The notes under the pieces are model-generated. The model worked only from the letters and a program-made list of their open reading frames with translations, had not been told where the DNA came from and did not search any database. The position numbers and the translations under genes are program-made. From Rhizobium sp. BK650 (GTDB lineage: Bacteria; Pseudomonadota; Alphaproteobacteria; Rhizobiales; Rhizobiaceae), in contig NZ_JACIBK010000004.1 in the NCBI RefSeq assembly GCF_014195325.1, positions 124,001-188,000 of the forward strand: 64,000 bases of DNA. The letters are read 5' to 3'. Numbering within the stretch: position 1 is the first letter of the stretch; every line of letters starts with the position of its first letter. Positions 43,644 through 52,584 of the stretch are shown here, one piece after another.

Positions 43644-45548
43644 TCAGCGCTGGAGCGTAGCGAATGGTTCAATGCTGTCGTTCCTTTTCGGGGGCATGCA
43701 AAGCATGAGGGCAACGTCTTCGGACGGTTTTGGGGGGCTGATATAATAGCCCTGGATTTCGTCGCATGCCTCGCGTTCGAGCAACGCCATCTGCTCTGCG
43801 GTTTCCACGCCCTCCACGGTCACGCGCATGCCGAGCGCATCGCCGAGCAGGATGATGGCGCGCATGATCGCATGCGCTTCCTTGTGATCGACGATGTCGT
43901 TCACGAAGGACTTGTCGATCTTGATCTTGTCGAAGGGAAAGCTCGAGAGATAGCTCAGCGAAGAATAGCCGGTTCCGAAATCGTCCATGGAAATGCGGAT
44001 GCCGCGCTCCTTGAGTGCATGCAGGATCGGCAAGGCCTCATCGCGATTTTCCATCAGCACGCTTTCGGTAATCTCCAGTTCCAAGCGCGACGGCGAGAGC
44101 TCTGCGGCTGCAAGTGCCTCATTGACGTACTGCTGCAGATCGCCGGTCGAAAATTGGATGGCCGAGACATTCACGGCAATCTTGATGTCCTCGGGCCATT
44201 GCGCTGCATCGTTGCAGGCGCGGTGCAAAACCCAGCGCCCGATATCGACAATGAGGCCGACCTCTTCAGCCAGCGGAATGAATTCCATCGGCGAAACGCG
44301 GCCGCGCACGGGATGATTCCAGCGGATCAGCGCCTCGAAGCCACAGATGCGATGATGCGTCAGGTCGTAGAGCGGCTGGTAGTGAAGCTCGAATTCACCG
44401 TTCAGCACGGCGGCACGCAGATCGGCTTCCAGCGCATGGCGGGCCTGCATCTTCTCGTCCATCTCGACGGTGAAGAAGCGCTGGTGCCGACGCCCGTCGG
44501 CCTTGGCGTGGGAAAGGGCGACTGCCGCGTTGCGCAATAGCTTGTCAGTCTCGACAGCGTCGTCAGGAGCGATCGAAATGCCCATGGAAACGCTGAGTTC
44601 CACCTGCTTGTCACCGCGGAAGAAGGGTTCGCTGAGCTCCCGGCGGATCTGGTCGGCGAGCGCGGTGACGTTCCATGGCTGCTGACGGTGCCTCTGAAGG
44701 ATCGCGAATTCGTCCGAGCCAAGACGGGCAAGGATATTCTCTGAACCAGCCGAGGCCCGGATGCGCTCTGCGACCTGCTGCAGGATCTTGTCGCCGGCCG
44801 ACACACCCAGCGTGTTGTTGATCGATTTGAACCGGTCGAGATTGAGATGCACGAGCGCGATCTGCTCGTCTTTCTTGCGCTCGGCAAGGGCCACATCAAG
44901 CTGTTCGCGGAATCGGATGCGGTTCGGCAGGCCGGTCAGCGGGTCGTGATGGGCAAGATAGGTAATGCGCTCGGCAGCCTTGCGGTCTTCGGTAATGTCG
45001 GCATGGATGGCGATGTTGCTACCGTCGGCAAGGATAGTGACGACGCTCTGGATGATGCGGCCGTCATCCATAAGCCATTCGCGCCTGCGGATGCGCCCTG
45101 TCTTCGAAGAGGCTTCCTGACTTTCCTTTTTTCCACGCGGCCTGGCGTCGGTCTGCTCCCTCCCGCGCGTCTTCTGCATCAGGTCGGCAATCTTCGCGCC
45201 GGGCGCGATGTCGTCTTCGCTAAATCCGAAGAGCTGGCGAAAGCGCCGGTTGGAAAGGGTCAGTCGCTGGCCCGCATCGAATACGCTGAGGCCGAGCGGC
45301 AGGTTGTTCAGGACGATTTCGAAGAGTCTGCGCTGCTCCGCAAGCGCCTGTGTGCTGGAACTGATCGCATTCTTCAGCTTGCGGTTTTCGTTGAGCAGCG
45401 TCTTGGCGCTATGCTCAATTTCATCATATTCGCCTTGATGGCTGCGATAGGCGGCAATGACGAGCTCCATCAAATGCTCTGCATCGATCGATCCGTCCTC
45501 ATTGACGGCCTGCGCGCACTGCTGCCAGAAAAGTGTCTCAGCTTTCAT
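43644..45548 (-). CDS. PAS-GGDEF-EAL protein (c-di-GMP phosphodiesterase with degenerate cyclase motif)
   Basis: A 634-residue signalling protein. A PAS domain lies around residues 70-170 (FEIVLNNLPLGLSVFDAGQR, ADITEDRKAAERITYLAHHD). The GGDEF domain around 175-340 carries LARLGSDEF, so the signature is GSDEF. The EAL domain (about 360-610) is complete: FEALIRW, LEITESVLMEN, DDFGTGYSSLSYL and VEGVETAEQ. It should hydrolyse c-di-GMP, with the upstream domain sensing or only binding GTP. No membrane segment is seen, so it is cytoplasmic. Start 45548 with AAGGGA upstream. Confidence 0.9.
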   Translation of the reverse strand: MKAETLFWQQCAQAVNEDGSIDAEHLMELVIAAYRSHQGEYDEIEHSAKTLLNENRKLKNAISSSTQALAEQRRLFEIVLNNLPLGLSVFDAGQRLTLSNRRFRQLFGFSEDDIAPGAKIADLMQKTRGREQTDARPRGKKESQEASSKTGRIRRREWLMDDGRIIQSVVTILADGSNIAIHADITEDRKAAERITYLAHHDPLTGLPNRIRFREQLDVALAERKKDEQIALVHLNLDRFKSINNTLGVSAGDKILQQVAERIRASAGSENILARLGSDEFAILQRHRQQPWNVTALADQIRRELSEPFFRGDKQVELSVSMGISIAPDDAVETDKLLRNAAVALSHAKADGRRHQRFFTVEMDEKMQARHALEADLRAAVLNGEFELHYQPLYDLTHHRICGFEALIRWNHPVRGRVSPMEFIPLAEEVGLIVDIGRWVLHRACNDAAQWPEDIKIAVNVSAIQFSTGDLQQYVNEALAAAELSPSRLELEITESVLMENRDEALPILHALKERGIRISMDDFGTGYSSLSYLSSFPFDKIKIDKSFVNDIVDHKEAHAIMRAIILLGDALGMRVTVEGVETAEQMALLEREACDEIQGYYISPPKPSEDVALMLCMPPKRNDSIEPFATLQR

Positions 45549-46008
45549 ACGCAAGGATCCCTTCGCGGGAAGGTTGCGATGGAAGCATGGCAAAAGGCCT
45601 TCGATTGGCAAAGGTGCCATATCGCGCCGGACATAAAAAGACCTTTCAAAAAGTACGCAAAGAAATCAATTTTTGTAAGTAGCAAGTGGCTATTTCCGAC
45701 AACTCGCAAGCGGCATCTTCTACCGCTCCTATTAACAATCGGTTGCAACGGGGTAGCTGTTTATACCCGGCCGGCAATTTGCTTGTATCTGGCAAAACGC
45801 TGAAATAACGAAGAAACTGGGATTTATGAGGCGAATGAAAACTGCTGCCGGGGCGGGCGGTTACGCTTTGTCAACTATGATTAACCGAGAGTTAACAGCT
45901 TATTGACCGAGCGTGCAAATCAGTTTAGTCAACGAGTCGTCCTAGATATTTTCCACCCGCGTACTGCGTACAGACTCTCGCCGGAAGACGCGGTGAGCGG
46001 AGGTTTGT
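45549..46008. other. Intergenic region between EAL and EF-hand genes
   Basis: About 460 bp between divergent genes, AT-rich around 45650-45720 and 45880-45960, presumably with two promoters. No gene, RNA or repeat recognised. Confidence 0.5.
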
Positions 46009-46338
46009 ATGACTGCTCTTTCATCAGTTTCAGACATCTCTTATGCATATTTGGCAACGCTCTCGCGGCTCGATGCCAATGGCGACGGCGTATTGAGCCG
46101 CAGCGAGCGGGCAGCGGATCAGAAGCCCGGCATCATCAGGGAATTTCTCGAAGACGAGGATGCTGATAATTCGCAGCCGAAATATTCGAGCAGCCTCGTA
46201 GCGCTCATGATGGACTATCGCGACAACGGTTCGGCGACGGGCACAGCCATTCCCTTTGCGCTGCAGCAAGTTGCCTCCGATGGCGATGATCAAGCCATGC
46301 TGCTCTATCGCAATACTTACGGCGAATTCGCTGCCTGA
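46009..46338 (+). CDS. EF-hand calcium-binding protein
   Basis: A 109-residue protein with one canonical EF-hand loop, LDANGDGVLSRSE (residues 21-33), with Asp, Asn, Asp, Gly, Ser and Glu at the ligand positions. A second acidic stretch EDEDADNSQ (48-56) is not a proper loop. No signal peptide. GCGGAGGTTTGT precedes the ATG. Its partner is unknown. Confidence 0.8.
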   Translation: MTALSSVSDISYAYLATLSRLDANGDGVLSRSERAADQKPGIIREFLEDEDADNSQPKYSSSLVALMMDYRDNGSATGTAIPFALQQVASDGDDQAMLLYRNTYGEFAA

Positions 46339-46360
46339 CGCTTTTTAGTCAGCCTGCCTG

Positions 46361-46384
46361 AGCCGGCCTCGTGGCCGGCTTTTC
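46361..46384 (+). terminator. Terminator after the EF-hand gene
   Basis: AGCCGGCC and GGCCGGCT form an 8-bp stem with a TCGT loop, followed by TTTTCC. Confidence 0.8.
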
Positions 46385-46473
46385 CTTGCCTTTTCTCCAG
46401 GCAGTAACACTTTTCCTTCCTGGGGCGCTCGGACACAGGTCCGAAACGCAGGGCCTAACGGAAGGAAAACTCG

Positions 46474-46989
46474 ATGAAAATCATATCCATTATCGCCGCG
46501 CTTAGCCTGCTTGCGGCGACGTCCCAAGGCTTTGCGCAGGACAAGCAGACGGCAACGGCAAATTTCGTTGGCCCTGACGGCAAGGAGGCCGGCCGCGCCA
46601 CGCTGACGGCTGCCGCCAATGGCGGGGTGTTCATCGAAGCCGAAATCTCCGGCCTGCCGGCCAACAAATGGGTTGCCTTCCACATCCACGAAACCGGCCG
46701 CTGCGACGCTGCCACCCATCATCAATCGGCCGGGGGCCATTTCAACCCGACCAAAGCCGAGCATGGCTTCCTGGCCGCCAAGGGGCCGCACGCCGGTGAT
46801 CTGCCGAATCAGTATGTCGGAAAGGACGGTATCCTGCGCGCCCAGATCTTCGACAGCATGGTCTCCCTCGACGGCAAGGAGGATGGCGTGCGCGGACGTG
46901 CGCTGATGGTGCATGCCGAATCCGACGATTACCGAAGCCAGCCGGCGGGCGGCGCCGGCGACAGGATCGCCTGCGGCGTGATCAAATAG
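46474..46989 (+). CDS. sodC: Periplasmic Cu,Zn superoxide dismutase
   Basis: A 171-residue enzyme with a signal peptide (MKIISIIAALSLLAATSQGF, cut after AQ). The copper ligands lie in VAFHIHETGRCDAATHHQSA, the zinc region in GGHFNPTKAEHGFLA, and the last His in GRALMVHAESDDYRSQPAGG with the usual Arg replaced locally by RSQ. Two cysteines (in GRC and IACG) form the structural disulfide. Protects against external superoxide, relevant to the host interaction. GGAAGGAAAACTCG precedes the ATG. Confidence 0.93.
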   Translation: MKIISIIAALSLLAATSQGFAQDKQTATANFVGPDGKEAGRATLTAAANGGVFIEAEISGLPANKWVAFHIHETGRCDAATHHQSAGGHFNPTKAEHGFLAAKGPHAGDLPNQYVGKDGILRAQIFDSMVSLDGKEDGVRGRALMVHAESDDYRSQPAGGAGDRIACGVIK

Positions 46990-46990
46990 A

Positions 46991-47899
46991 TTATGGCTGC
47001 GTTTGGGGGGATGCCTTGCGGCCCGAAACCCTGACCTGCGCTTCCTCTGATGCCGGTTCGGAAACGGGAGCGCTCGAAACCGGAGCCGGAGCGTCGCCAA
47101 CGTCGCGCTTCCTGTCGAAGGCATGCTTGACGCGCTTGATGATGTCACGACTGAGGTCCCACCAGTCACCGGTCGATGACCAGTAGCGCAACGTCACGCC
47201 GACCGCACTGTCGCCGAGACTATCGATGAAGACGCTTGGCGCCGGCGTCTTGAGTACGCGTTTGTCGGCGGTCGCAAGCTTCATCAGCATCTCCATGACA
47301 AGATCGAGATCCTCCTGATGAGTGATGTTGATCTTCACTTCGTTCTGCCGGGTCGGCTGGCGGCTGTAGTTCGTGATCGGCGTGTTCCAGAGCGTTGAGT
47401 TGGGCGCCAGCCGGTAGAGACCGTCTCCAGTCTTCAGTTCGGTGGCAAAAAGGCCGATCTCCAGCACTGTTCCGGTAACGGTGCTCGTCTCTATATATTC
47501 TCCGACGCGGAAGGGGCGCAGCACGAGCAGCATGATGCCGGCTGCGATATTCTGCAGCGTGCCCTGCAGCGCCAGACCGACGGCAAGGCCGGCGGCGCCG
47601 AGAGCTGCGATGATCGATGCCGTCTGCACGCCGAACTGGCCGAGAACGGTGACAAAGACCAGCACCAGCAGCGCATAATGCACGACATTGGTGAAGAAGC
47701 GAGCGAGCGTCACGTCGATGCCGCGCACGCGCGAGATACCTTCATAGACCCAGCGGCTGATGAGACTTGCAAGCACCCAGCCGACAATGAGCAGGATGAT
47801 CGCTCCGACGATGGAGAAGGAATATTGAACTGCAAGCGCACTCGCCTGACCGAGCGCTGAACGGGTTGCGATGATGAAGTCAGAGGCCTGCTGTTCCAT
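46991..47899 (-). CDS. Small-conductance mechanosensitive channel (MscS family)
   Basis: A 302-residue channel with three N-terminal membrane helices (ILLIVGWVLASLISRWVYEG, YALLVLVFVTVLGQFGVQTA) and the glycine/alanine-rich pore helix LGAAGLAVGLALQGTLQNIA. The cytoplasmic MscS beta domain follows (RPFRVGEYIETSTVTGTVLE). It opens on hypo-osmotic stress. Start 47899 follows GAGGAGCAAATA. The last 30 residues are a low-complexity, Ser/Pro-rich tail. Confidence 0.9.
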   Translation of the reverse strand: MEQQASDFIIATRSALGQASALAVQYSFSIVGAIILLIVGWVLASLISRWVYEGISRVRGIDVTLARFFTNVVHYALLVLVFVTVLGQFGVQTASIIAALGAAGLAVGLALQGTLQNIAAGIMLLVLRPFRVGEYIETSTVTGTVLEIGLFATELKTGDGLYRLAPNSTLWNTPITNYSRQPTRQNEVKINITHQEDLDLVMEMLMKLATADKRVLKTPAPSVFIDSLGDSAVGVTLRYWSSTGDWWDLSRDIIKRVKHAFDRKRDVGDAPAPVSSAPVSEPASEEAQVRVSGRKASPQTQP

Positions 47900-47953
47900 T
47901 ATTTGCTCCTCGAATGCCGCGTCGAGGGCTAGATGGAGCAAGGGGCAGGAGCG

Positions 47954-48484
47954 TCAACCGTTTGTATTGTCCCGGATAGAAAGCACGAAAGGCGCGTTGC
48001 CGTCGGCCTCTGCGCCGCGGCCTATTGCCTTGATGGCATCGACGAGCCGGCCGCGCCGGCCGAGCAGCGCATCGCCGATTTCGATAATCCTGGCATTCGG
48101 CGTCGCGTAGGGCGAGGCCGTTCGCAGCCGGCGGGCAAGCGCCAGATCTTCCTGCTCAGGTGCAAGCGACAGCGCCGCAATCAGCGCCGCCGCGGGTGAG
48201 CGCGATACGCCCATCCAGCAATGGACGAGCAGCGGTGTCTCCTGCTGCCAGCCGGCGGCGAAATCGATGATGGCCCGCACATGATTTTCGTCGGGTGCTA
48301 CGAGATCGCCCGTGCCCTTGAAGGCAATATCGTTCATGTTGAGCAGAAGATGCCGGTCAGCCTGGATGACGCCCGGCCGGTGAAAGGCCTGCTCCTTGGC
48401 CATCAGGCTGATCATCTCGCGCGCCTTGTGCCGGACTGCCATTTCGGCGATCCGCGCGAGCGGAGAAACCACGATCACGGTCAC
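47954..48484 (-). CDS. Tyrosine/dual-specificity phosphatase-like protein
   Basis: A 176-residue protein with the cysteine-phosphatase loop HCWMGVSRSPAA (HCx5R) near residue 85. FAAGWQQETPLLV precedes it and MNDIAFKGTGDLVAP lies upstream. The GTG start overlaps the stop of the HD gene in GTGA, so translation is coupled. An acidic general-acid loop (APDENH) is present. The substrate, protein or nucleotide-like, is unknown. Confidence 0.8.
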   Translation of the reverse strand: MTVIVVSPLARIAEMAVRHKAREMISLMAKEQAFHRPGVIQADRHLLLNMNDIAFKGTGDLVAPDENHVRAIIDFAAGWQQETPLLVHCWMGVSRSPAAALIAALSLAPEQEDLALARRLRTASPYATPNARIIEIGDALLGRRGRLVDAIKAIGRGAEADGNAPFVLSIRDNTNG

Positions 48485-49089
48485 GGCTTCATGCCCCGCT
48501 CTGCCTCGATCTCGGAAAAACGCTCGCAGAAGAGCCGCTGTGCTTCGATCGCGGGAAGGGGATCGATCAACAGCATATCTGTGGAAATGCCGCGCGGCTG
48601 GCCGAAGAATTTCTGCGCTTCGACGGGTGTGAAGCCGGCGAGCACCGTCGCCTCGAAATAGGCGGCGATCGTGTCGGCCTTTTTGATCTTGTCCTTGAGC
48701 TCGCGGGAAGGGTGCGGCGGTAGGCCGAAGCGCAGGTGCACGGCGGCCTCCAGCCGCTTCTCGATCATCTTGTATCCGCCGCCGACAACGGCCTTGAAGG
48801 GTGAAATCATATCGCCGATCACATATTCCGGCGCATCGTGCAGCAATGCCATCAGACAATCACTGGGCGTTGCTTCGTTGAAATGCCGGAAGATGAATTC
48901 GACGACGAGACAGTGCTGCGCAACGGAAAAGGCATGGTCGCCGGACGTCTGGCCGTTCCAGCGGGCGACGCGTGCGAGCCCGTGGGCAATATCGGTCAGC
49001 TCGATATCGAGCGGCGAGGGGTCGAGCAGATCGAGCCGCCGGCCGGACAACATGCGTTGCCAGGCGCGTGGAGCCTTAGCAGCGGTCAC
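48481..49089 (-). CDS. HD-domain phosphohydrolase (YfbR-like)
   Basis: A 202-residue HD-superfamily protein: WNGQTSGDHAFSVAQHCLVV, LMALLHDAPEYVIGDMISPF and IKKADTIAAYFEAT hold the metal-binding His and Asp residues. Resembles YfbR 5'-deoxynucleotidases. The GTG start at 49089 overlaps the ygfZ stop in GTGA, the same overlap that follows it; an ATG at 49134 is less likely. Confidence 0.85.
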   Translation of the reverse strand: MTAAKAPRAWQRMLSGRRLDLLDPSPLDIELTDIAHGLARVARWNGQTSGDHAFSVAQHCLVVEFIFRHFNEATPSDCLMALLHDAPEYVIGDMISPFKAVVGGGYKMIEKRLEAAVHLRFGLPPHPSRELKDKIKKADTIAAYFEATVLAGFTPVEAQKFFGQPRGISTDMLLIDPLPAIEAQRLFCERFSEIEAERGMKP

Positions 49090-49925
49090 GCGCTGGCCTC
49101 GTCCGAGGAGGTTGGGAAGCTGAGGCCGGACCATGCCGGCAGGGTAAGCGTTACGGAAACATCCCCGGCAAGCAGCGGTGTGCCCGTGGCCATCGCCTCG
49201 CCGGCACGATCGATGCGCACGATCGCCAGTCCGCTCGTGCCCTCGACGGACCCGAGTGTGCCGACCGGCTTGCCGTTGGCTGTGATTTCAGTGCCGCTGG
49301 CAGGCAGGGCAACATCGGCCGAAACAGTCACGACCCGGCGTCTTGCCGTGCCGCGATGCTGCATGCGCGACACCACTTCCTGACCGACATAGCAGCCCTT
49401 TTTGAAGGAGAGGCCGCCATTGAAATCCATCAGCACATCATGGGGAAAAGCATCCTGGAGCGCATAGTCGGGTCCTGACGCGACAATACCATTCTCGATG
49501 CGCAGCGCGTCGTAGAGGGTCGCATGGTGGCTGCCATGATGACCGGCGCGGCGCAGAACAGTGACGCCGGCCTTGGCGAACCGGCTGTCCTTGACACCTT
49601 CGCCGGCATCTTCGCCCCAGGAAACGGTCACGCCGTCCTCTGTGACAGACGTCAGCGTCACCGGCACGCGCAGCCGGTACATGGCCAGCCGCTTGAGCAG
49701 GGCTTCGCGCTGGGCCGCATCCGTTTCGATGATGAAACCGTCACCGTCACGCCAGATCACGAAATCAAACAGGATCTTGCCCTGCGGTGTCAGCAGCGCA
49801 CCCGGCCGCGCCTCCTCGGCACTCATCGAAACGATGTCGGTGGTGATGAGATTTTGCAGGAAGGATTCTGCTTCCGCGCCGCCAACAGCAATGAGCGAGC
49901 GGTCTTTCAGGAATACGGCTGGCAT
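49086..49925 (-). CDS. ygfZ: Folate-binding YgfZ/GcvT-like protein
   Basis: A 279-residue protein of the YgfZ (IBA57) family, which helps assemble or repair iron-sulfur clusters with tetrahydrofolate. The diagnostic motif KGCYVGQEVVSRMQHRG lies near residue 180, and the N-terminal half matches GcvT (VGGAEAESFLQNLITTDIV). First gene of a coupled three-gene operon. Confidence 0.92.
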   Translation of the reverse strand: MPAVFLKDRSLIAVGGAEAESFLQNLITTDIVSMSAEEARPGALLTPQGKILFDFVIWRDGDGFIIETDAAQREALLKRLAMYRLRVPVTLTSVTEDGVTVSWGEDAGEGVKDSRFAKAGVTVLRRAGHHGSHHATLYDALRIENGIVASGPDYALQDAFPHDVLMDFNGGLSFKKGCYVGQEVVSRMQHRGTARRRVVTVSADVALPASGTEITANGKPVGTLGSVEGTSGLAIVRIDRAGEAMATGTPLLAGDVSVTLTLPAWSGLSFPTSSDEASA

Positions 49926-49995
49926 GGCGAAACCTGTCGCGTTGGTGATCGCTCAGAGGTAGGTCTTTGAGGCTGGCGGTGCAAGCGTCACGGCG

Positions 49996-50751
49996 TCAGT
50001 CGCCGGCGGTGAAGAACTTCCATTTACCATCAGGCGCAATGCCGAGGCGATAGAAATTATAGCCGCCGAACTCCTGCATGTCGGCGAGATCGCCTGCAGT
50101 GACGATGCGCAGCAGTTCCACGCGTTCCGGCGGCGTCAGCGATTTCAGGTCTTTCTCGGCGAAATAGGGCCAGACATACATCTCCTCAGGCGTGCCTTGG
50201 CCGACATGCACGAAGCCGGTCGAAATAACATCGAGCATGATGGCGAGGATTTCGTCCCCGTCGGGATCGCCGGAGAGATCCTTCAGCGTGCCGATCGGAT
50301 CGTCCGTCGGTTCCCCGACGGTCACCTGCGTCTGATCGGCACCTGTCCTCATCAGCGGGCGCAGGCGTTCCAGATCGCCGGATGCTGCGGCCTCGACGAT
50401 CTGTTCGCGCATTTTGCGCACCGGCTCCGGCACCTTGCTGATGTCGTAGAGCACTTCGACGGGCTTGGAGTTGTCGGATGCGCCCGGAGTCTTATCGACG
50501 CTCTGGCCATTGTCCTTGTTGACGAGCGGATCGGGCTTTGGAATGCCGGAAGAACCGTTCTGCGGTGCAGCGGGCTGTGTCTGACCCTGTTGCGCCGTCG
50601 TCGCGGGGGCATCGGGTTGGCCCGGAACCTTCTGAAGTTCGGAAAGCGCATAGGCGGAAGAAGCGCATAGTATGCTGCCTGCGGCAAGGCCGACGGCGAG
50701 CAGGACCGGCGCGAGCGGGATTCGCGAGGAAATATCTTTACCGGTGCGCAT
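49996..50751 (-). CDS. Secreted conserved hypothetical protein
   Basis: A 251-residue protein with a signal peptide (VLLAVGLAAGSILCASSAYA) and a Pro/Gln-rich linker (residues 45-90). The C-terminal domain starts VLYDISKVPEPVRKMREQIV. Conserved segments are AAASGDLERLRPLMRTGADQ and WPYFAEKDLKSLTPPERVEL. Start 50751 is chosen because the longer frame lacks a signal peptide at its start. Probably periplasmic; function unknown. It lies 19 bp after the small gene upstream and may share its transcript. Confidence 0.75.
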   Translation of the reverse strand: MRTGKDISSRIPLAPVLLAVGLAAGSILCASSAYALSELQKVPGQPDAPATTAQQGQTQPAAPQNGSSGIPKPDPLVNKDNGQSVDKTPGASDNSKPVEVLYDISKVPEPVRKMREQIVEAAASGDLERLRPLMRTGADQTQVTVGEPTDDPIGTLKDLSGDPDGDEILAIMLDVISTGFVHVGQGTPEEMYVWPYFAEKDLKSLTPPERVELLRIVTAGDLADMQEFGGYNFYRLGIAPDGKWKFFTAGD

Positions 50752-50770
50752 GAGACTCTCTGTATTGCCC

Positions 50771-51028
50771 TTATTGCAGGGTCCGGTTGGTGGAAAACTC
50801 ACCTGCCAGCATGCGGTCGCGCAGCGAATCCAGCAAGGTCTCGGCGCTACCTTCTCCATGCAGTCTGATCGTCTCGCGCAGCGCGTGAGCAATCGCAGCA
50901 TCGGCAATGATTTCAGGCTCGATACCATCGGCCATGCCGTCGGCCCAAGCCTCGTTCTGGTATTCCAGAGCCGCCTGCATCTTTTCGTGGACGATCATGT
51001 CGTCGATGTCGTTGAGGCTTGGTTCCAT
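50771..51028 (-). CDS. Small conserved acidic protein
   Basis: An 85-residue acidic, mostly helical protein (MEPSLNDIDDMIVHEKMQAA, then DGMADGIEPEIIADAAIAHA). Start 51028 follows GAGGAAAAGATA. No domain recognised; small proteins of this kind occur in rhizobia. Confidence 0.65.
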   Translation of the reverse strand: MEPSLNDIDDMIVHEKMQAALEYQNEAWADGMADGIEPEIIADAAIAHALRETIRLHGEGSAETLLDSLRDRMLAGEFSTNRTLQ

Positions 51029-51131
51029 TATCTTTTCCTCAGAACTTCTCATGTCTTACCGCTACGTTAACAACACTAACAGCCTTTTCCCAAAACGACA
51101 CGTCCGCATGCGAAAACAGGTTAATTAAACG

Positions 51132-51569
51132 TTAATTTCCAAAGCGTGAGGTAATTTCTGTCGCGAGTGTTGCACCTTCGTTACGGTAGCGCTCTTCTGC
51201 CACGATGGCCGCCTGCGTGCAATCCGTATAAACCGAGGCAAAAGCCCGGTATCCGCGATTGAAAGCTGCGGTCAGTTTTTCTTTGCGCTGCGGCTCTCCA
51301 TTCGTTTCAGAATCAAGCAGTTGCTGCATGTCGGCCCGCCATTCGTCCGCGCCCGGCGCCTTGCAGAGCGTGCGCAGGTAATGTACCGAACCCAAGACCT
51401 CCGCCAGCCGCGCTAGCTTGTCGTCATAGGGCACCGTCACGGCCTGCGGTGCGACTTCCTCTGGCGGCGAAGGCGGCGCATTCTTGCCACCCTGTGCCAT
51501 TGCGGGACCAGCCCAGGCGAGGCCGGCAACGACGAGACATGACAAGACAACGCGTCCAACGGGAATCAT
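51132..51569 (-). CDS. TIGR02301-type secreted protein
   Basis: A 145-residue protein with a signal peptide (VVLSCLVVAGLAWAGPAMAQ) and a mature domain DDKLARLAEVLGSVHYLRTL, YRAFASVYTDCTQAAIVAEE, typical of the alphaproteobacterial TIGR02301 family. Two cysteines may pair. The ATG at 51569 gives a signal peptide directly; 51593 and 51662 are alternatives. Function unknown. Confidence 0.75.
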   Translation of the reverse strand: MIPVGRVVLSCLVVAGLAWAGPAMAQGGKNAPPSPPEEVAPQAVTVPYDDKLARLAEVLGSVHYLRTLCKAPGADEWRADMQQLLDSETNGEPQRKEKLTAAFNRGYRAFASVYTDCTQAAIVAEERYRNEGATLATEITSRFGN

Positions 51570-51645
51570 GCTCTCAGTTGATACAGGGAGCATGACAGGA
51601 ACAAGGCGAATACGGCACTTTCCACTTCTATTCTCACGAGGAACC

Positions 51646-52062
51646 TCATTCGCCGGCCGCAACGCGTTCAGCGCATTCGAGCACGCTTTGCGGCACCGGC
51701 ATGCGGCGGATCTCGTCTACGCTGTACCAGCCGAGCGCAGCCGCATCATCGGCGGCTTCGGCCACAAGATGGCGATCCGCCTCGACCCGGAAGACCGACA
51801 GAAAGAAATGGCTGCTGACTCTGCCATCCGGTGCGTGTGTCTTCAGGTCGTAGGTGGAAAAGAGGCGCGGGTTACGCACCTGAATACCGGTTTCCTCGAA
51901 AAATTCCCGTAGCGCCGTTTCCTCGGGTGTTTCGCCGGGCTCGCCCCGCCCGCCGGGAAAGGCATACATGTCGGCCGAAGGCGGGTTTCGCCGGAGCACG
52001 AGAAGGAAACGGCCATCACGTTCGAGGATGGCGGAGGAGGCGGGTTTGGCTTGGGAGGTCAT
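51646..52062 (-). CDS. NUDIX hydrolase
   Basis: A 138-residue nucleotide pyrophosphohydrolase with a complete Nudix box, GRGEPGETPEETALREFFEE followed by TGI (Gx5Ex7REUxEExGU), around residue 40. Substrate is unknown; candidates are ADP-ribose or oxidised nucleotides. Lies 76 bp upstream of the TIGR02301 gene on the same strand. Confidence 0.9.
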   Translation of the reverse strand: MTSQAKPASSAILERDGRFLLVLRRNPPSADMYAFPGGRGEPGETPEETALREFFEETGIQVRNPRLFSTYDLKTHAPDGRVSSHFFLSVFRVEADRHLVAEAADDAAALGWYSVDEIRRMPVPQSVLECAERVAAGE

Positions 52063-52168
52063 TGCTTTGCGCGCTTTGCTGTGATGCTGCCTTATCCCAC
52101 GGCCGGCTCGCCTTGCGCAACCGTCGGCAATGCGTGGAATATGAATGCGTGATTCCTGTGAGGTGTCT

Positions 52169-52489
52169 TTGACCTACCTTATCTATGCCCTTGCCGCTCT
52201 CTTCGAAATTGCCGGCTGCTTCGCTTTCTGGGCTTGGCTGCGCTTGGCGAGGCCTGTCTGGTGGCTGGCGCCGGGCATGGTTTCGCTTGTCTTGTTCGCC
52301 TGGCTGCTGACCCTGGTGCCGAGCGAGGCGGCCGGGCGCACGTTCGCAGCCTATGGCGGCATCTACATCGTCGCTTCGCTGCTATGGCTATGGCTGGCGG
52401 AAAACCGCGTTCCCGACCGCTGGGACATCGGGGGCGCGATGATGTGCCTCGCCGGCACGGCGATCATCCTCTTTGCGCCACGCAGTTAA
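52169..52489 (+). CDS. YnfA/UPF0060 membrane protein
   Basis: A 106-residue protein with four membrane helices: [59 protein letters not shown] and [16 protein letters not shown]. The family starts MTYLxYALAA, so TTG at 52169 with GAGGTG before it is favoured; GTG at 52163 or ATG at 52145 are possible. Relatives are close to small multidrug-resistance proteins. Confidence 0.85.
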   Translation: MTYLIYALAALFEIAGCFAFWAWLRLARPVWWLAPGMVSLVLFAWLLTLVPSEAAGRTFAAYGGIYIVASLLWLWLAENRVPDRWDIGGAMMCLAGTAIILFAPRS

Positions 52490-52584
52490 AGCCTTCTGCG
52501 AAAGATGTGCAGCGCTTTCCCATTCGCAATTGCATAAGGGCAAACCGCCTTGACCGATGCCGGGCACGATGCAAAGACATCCCC

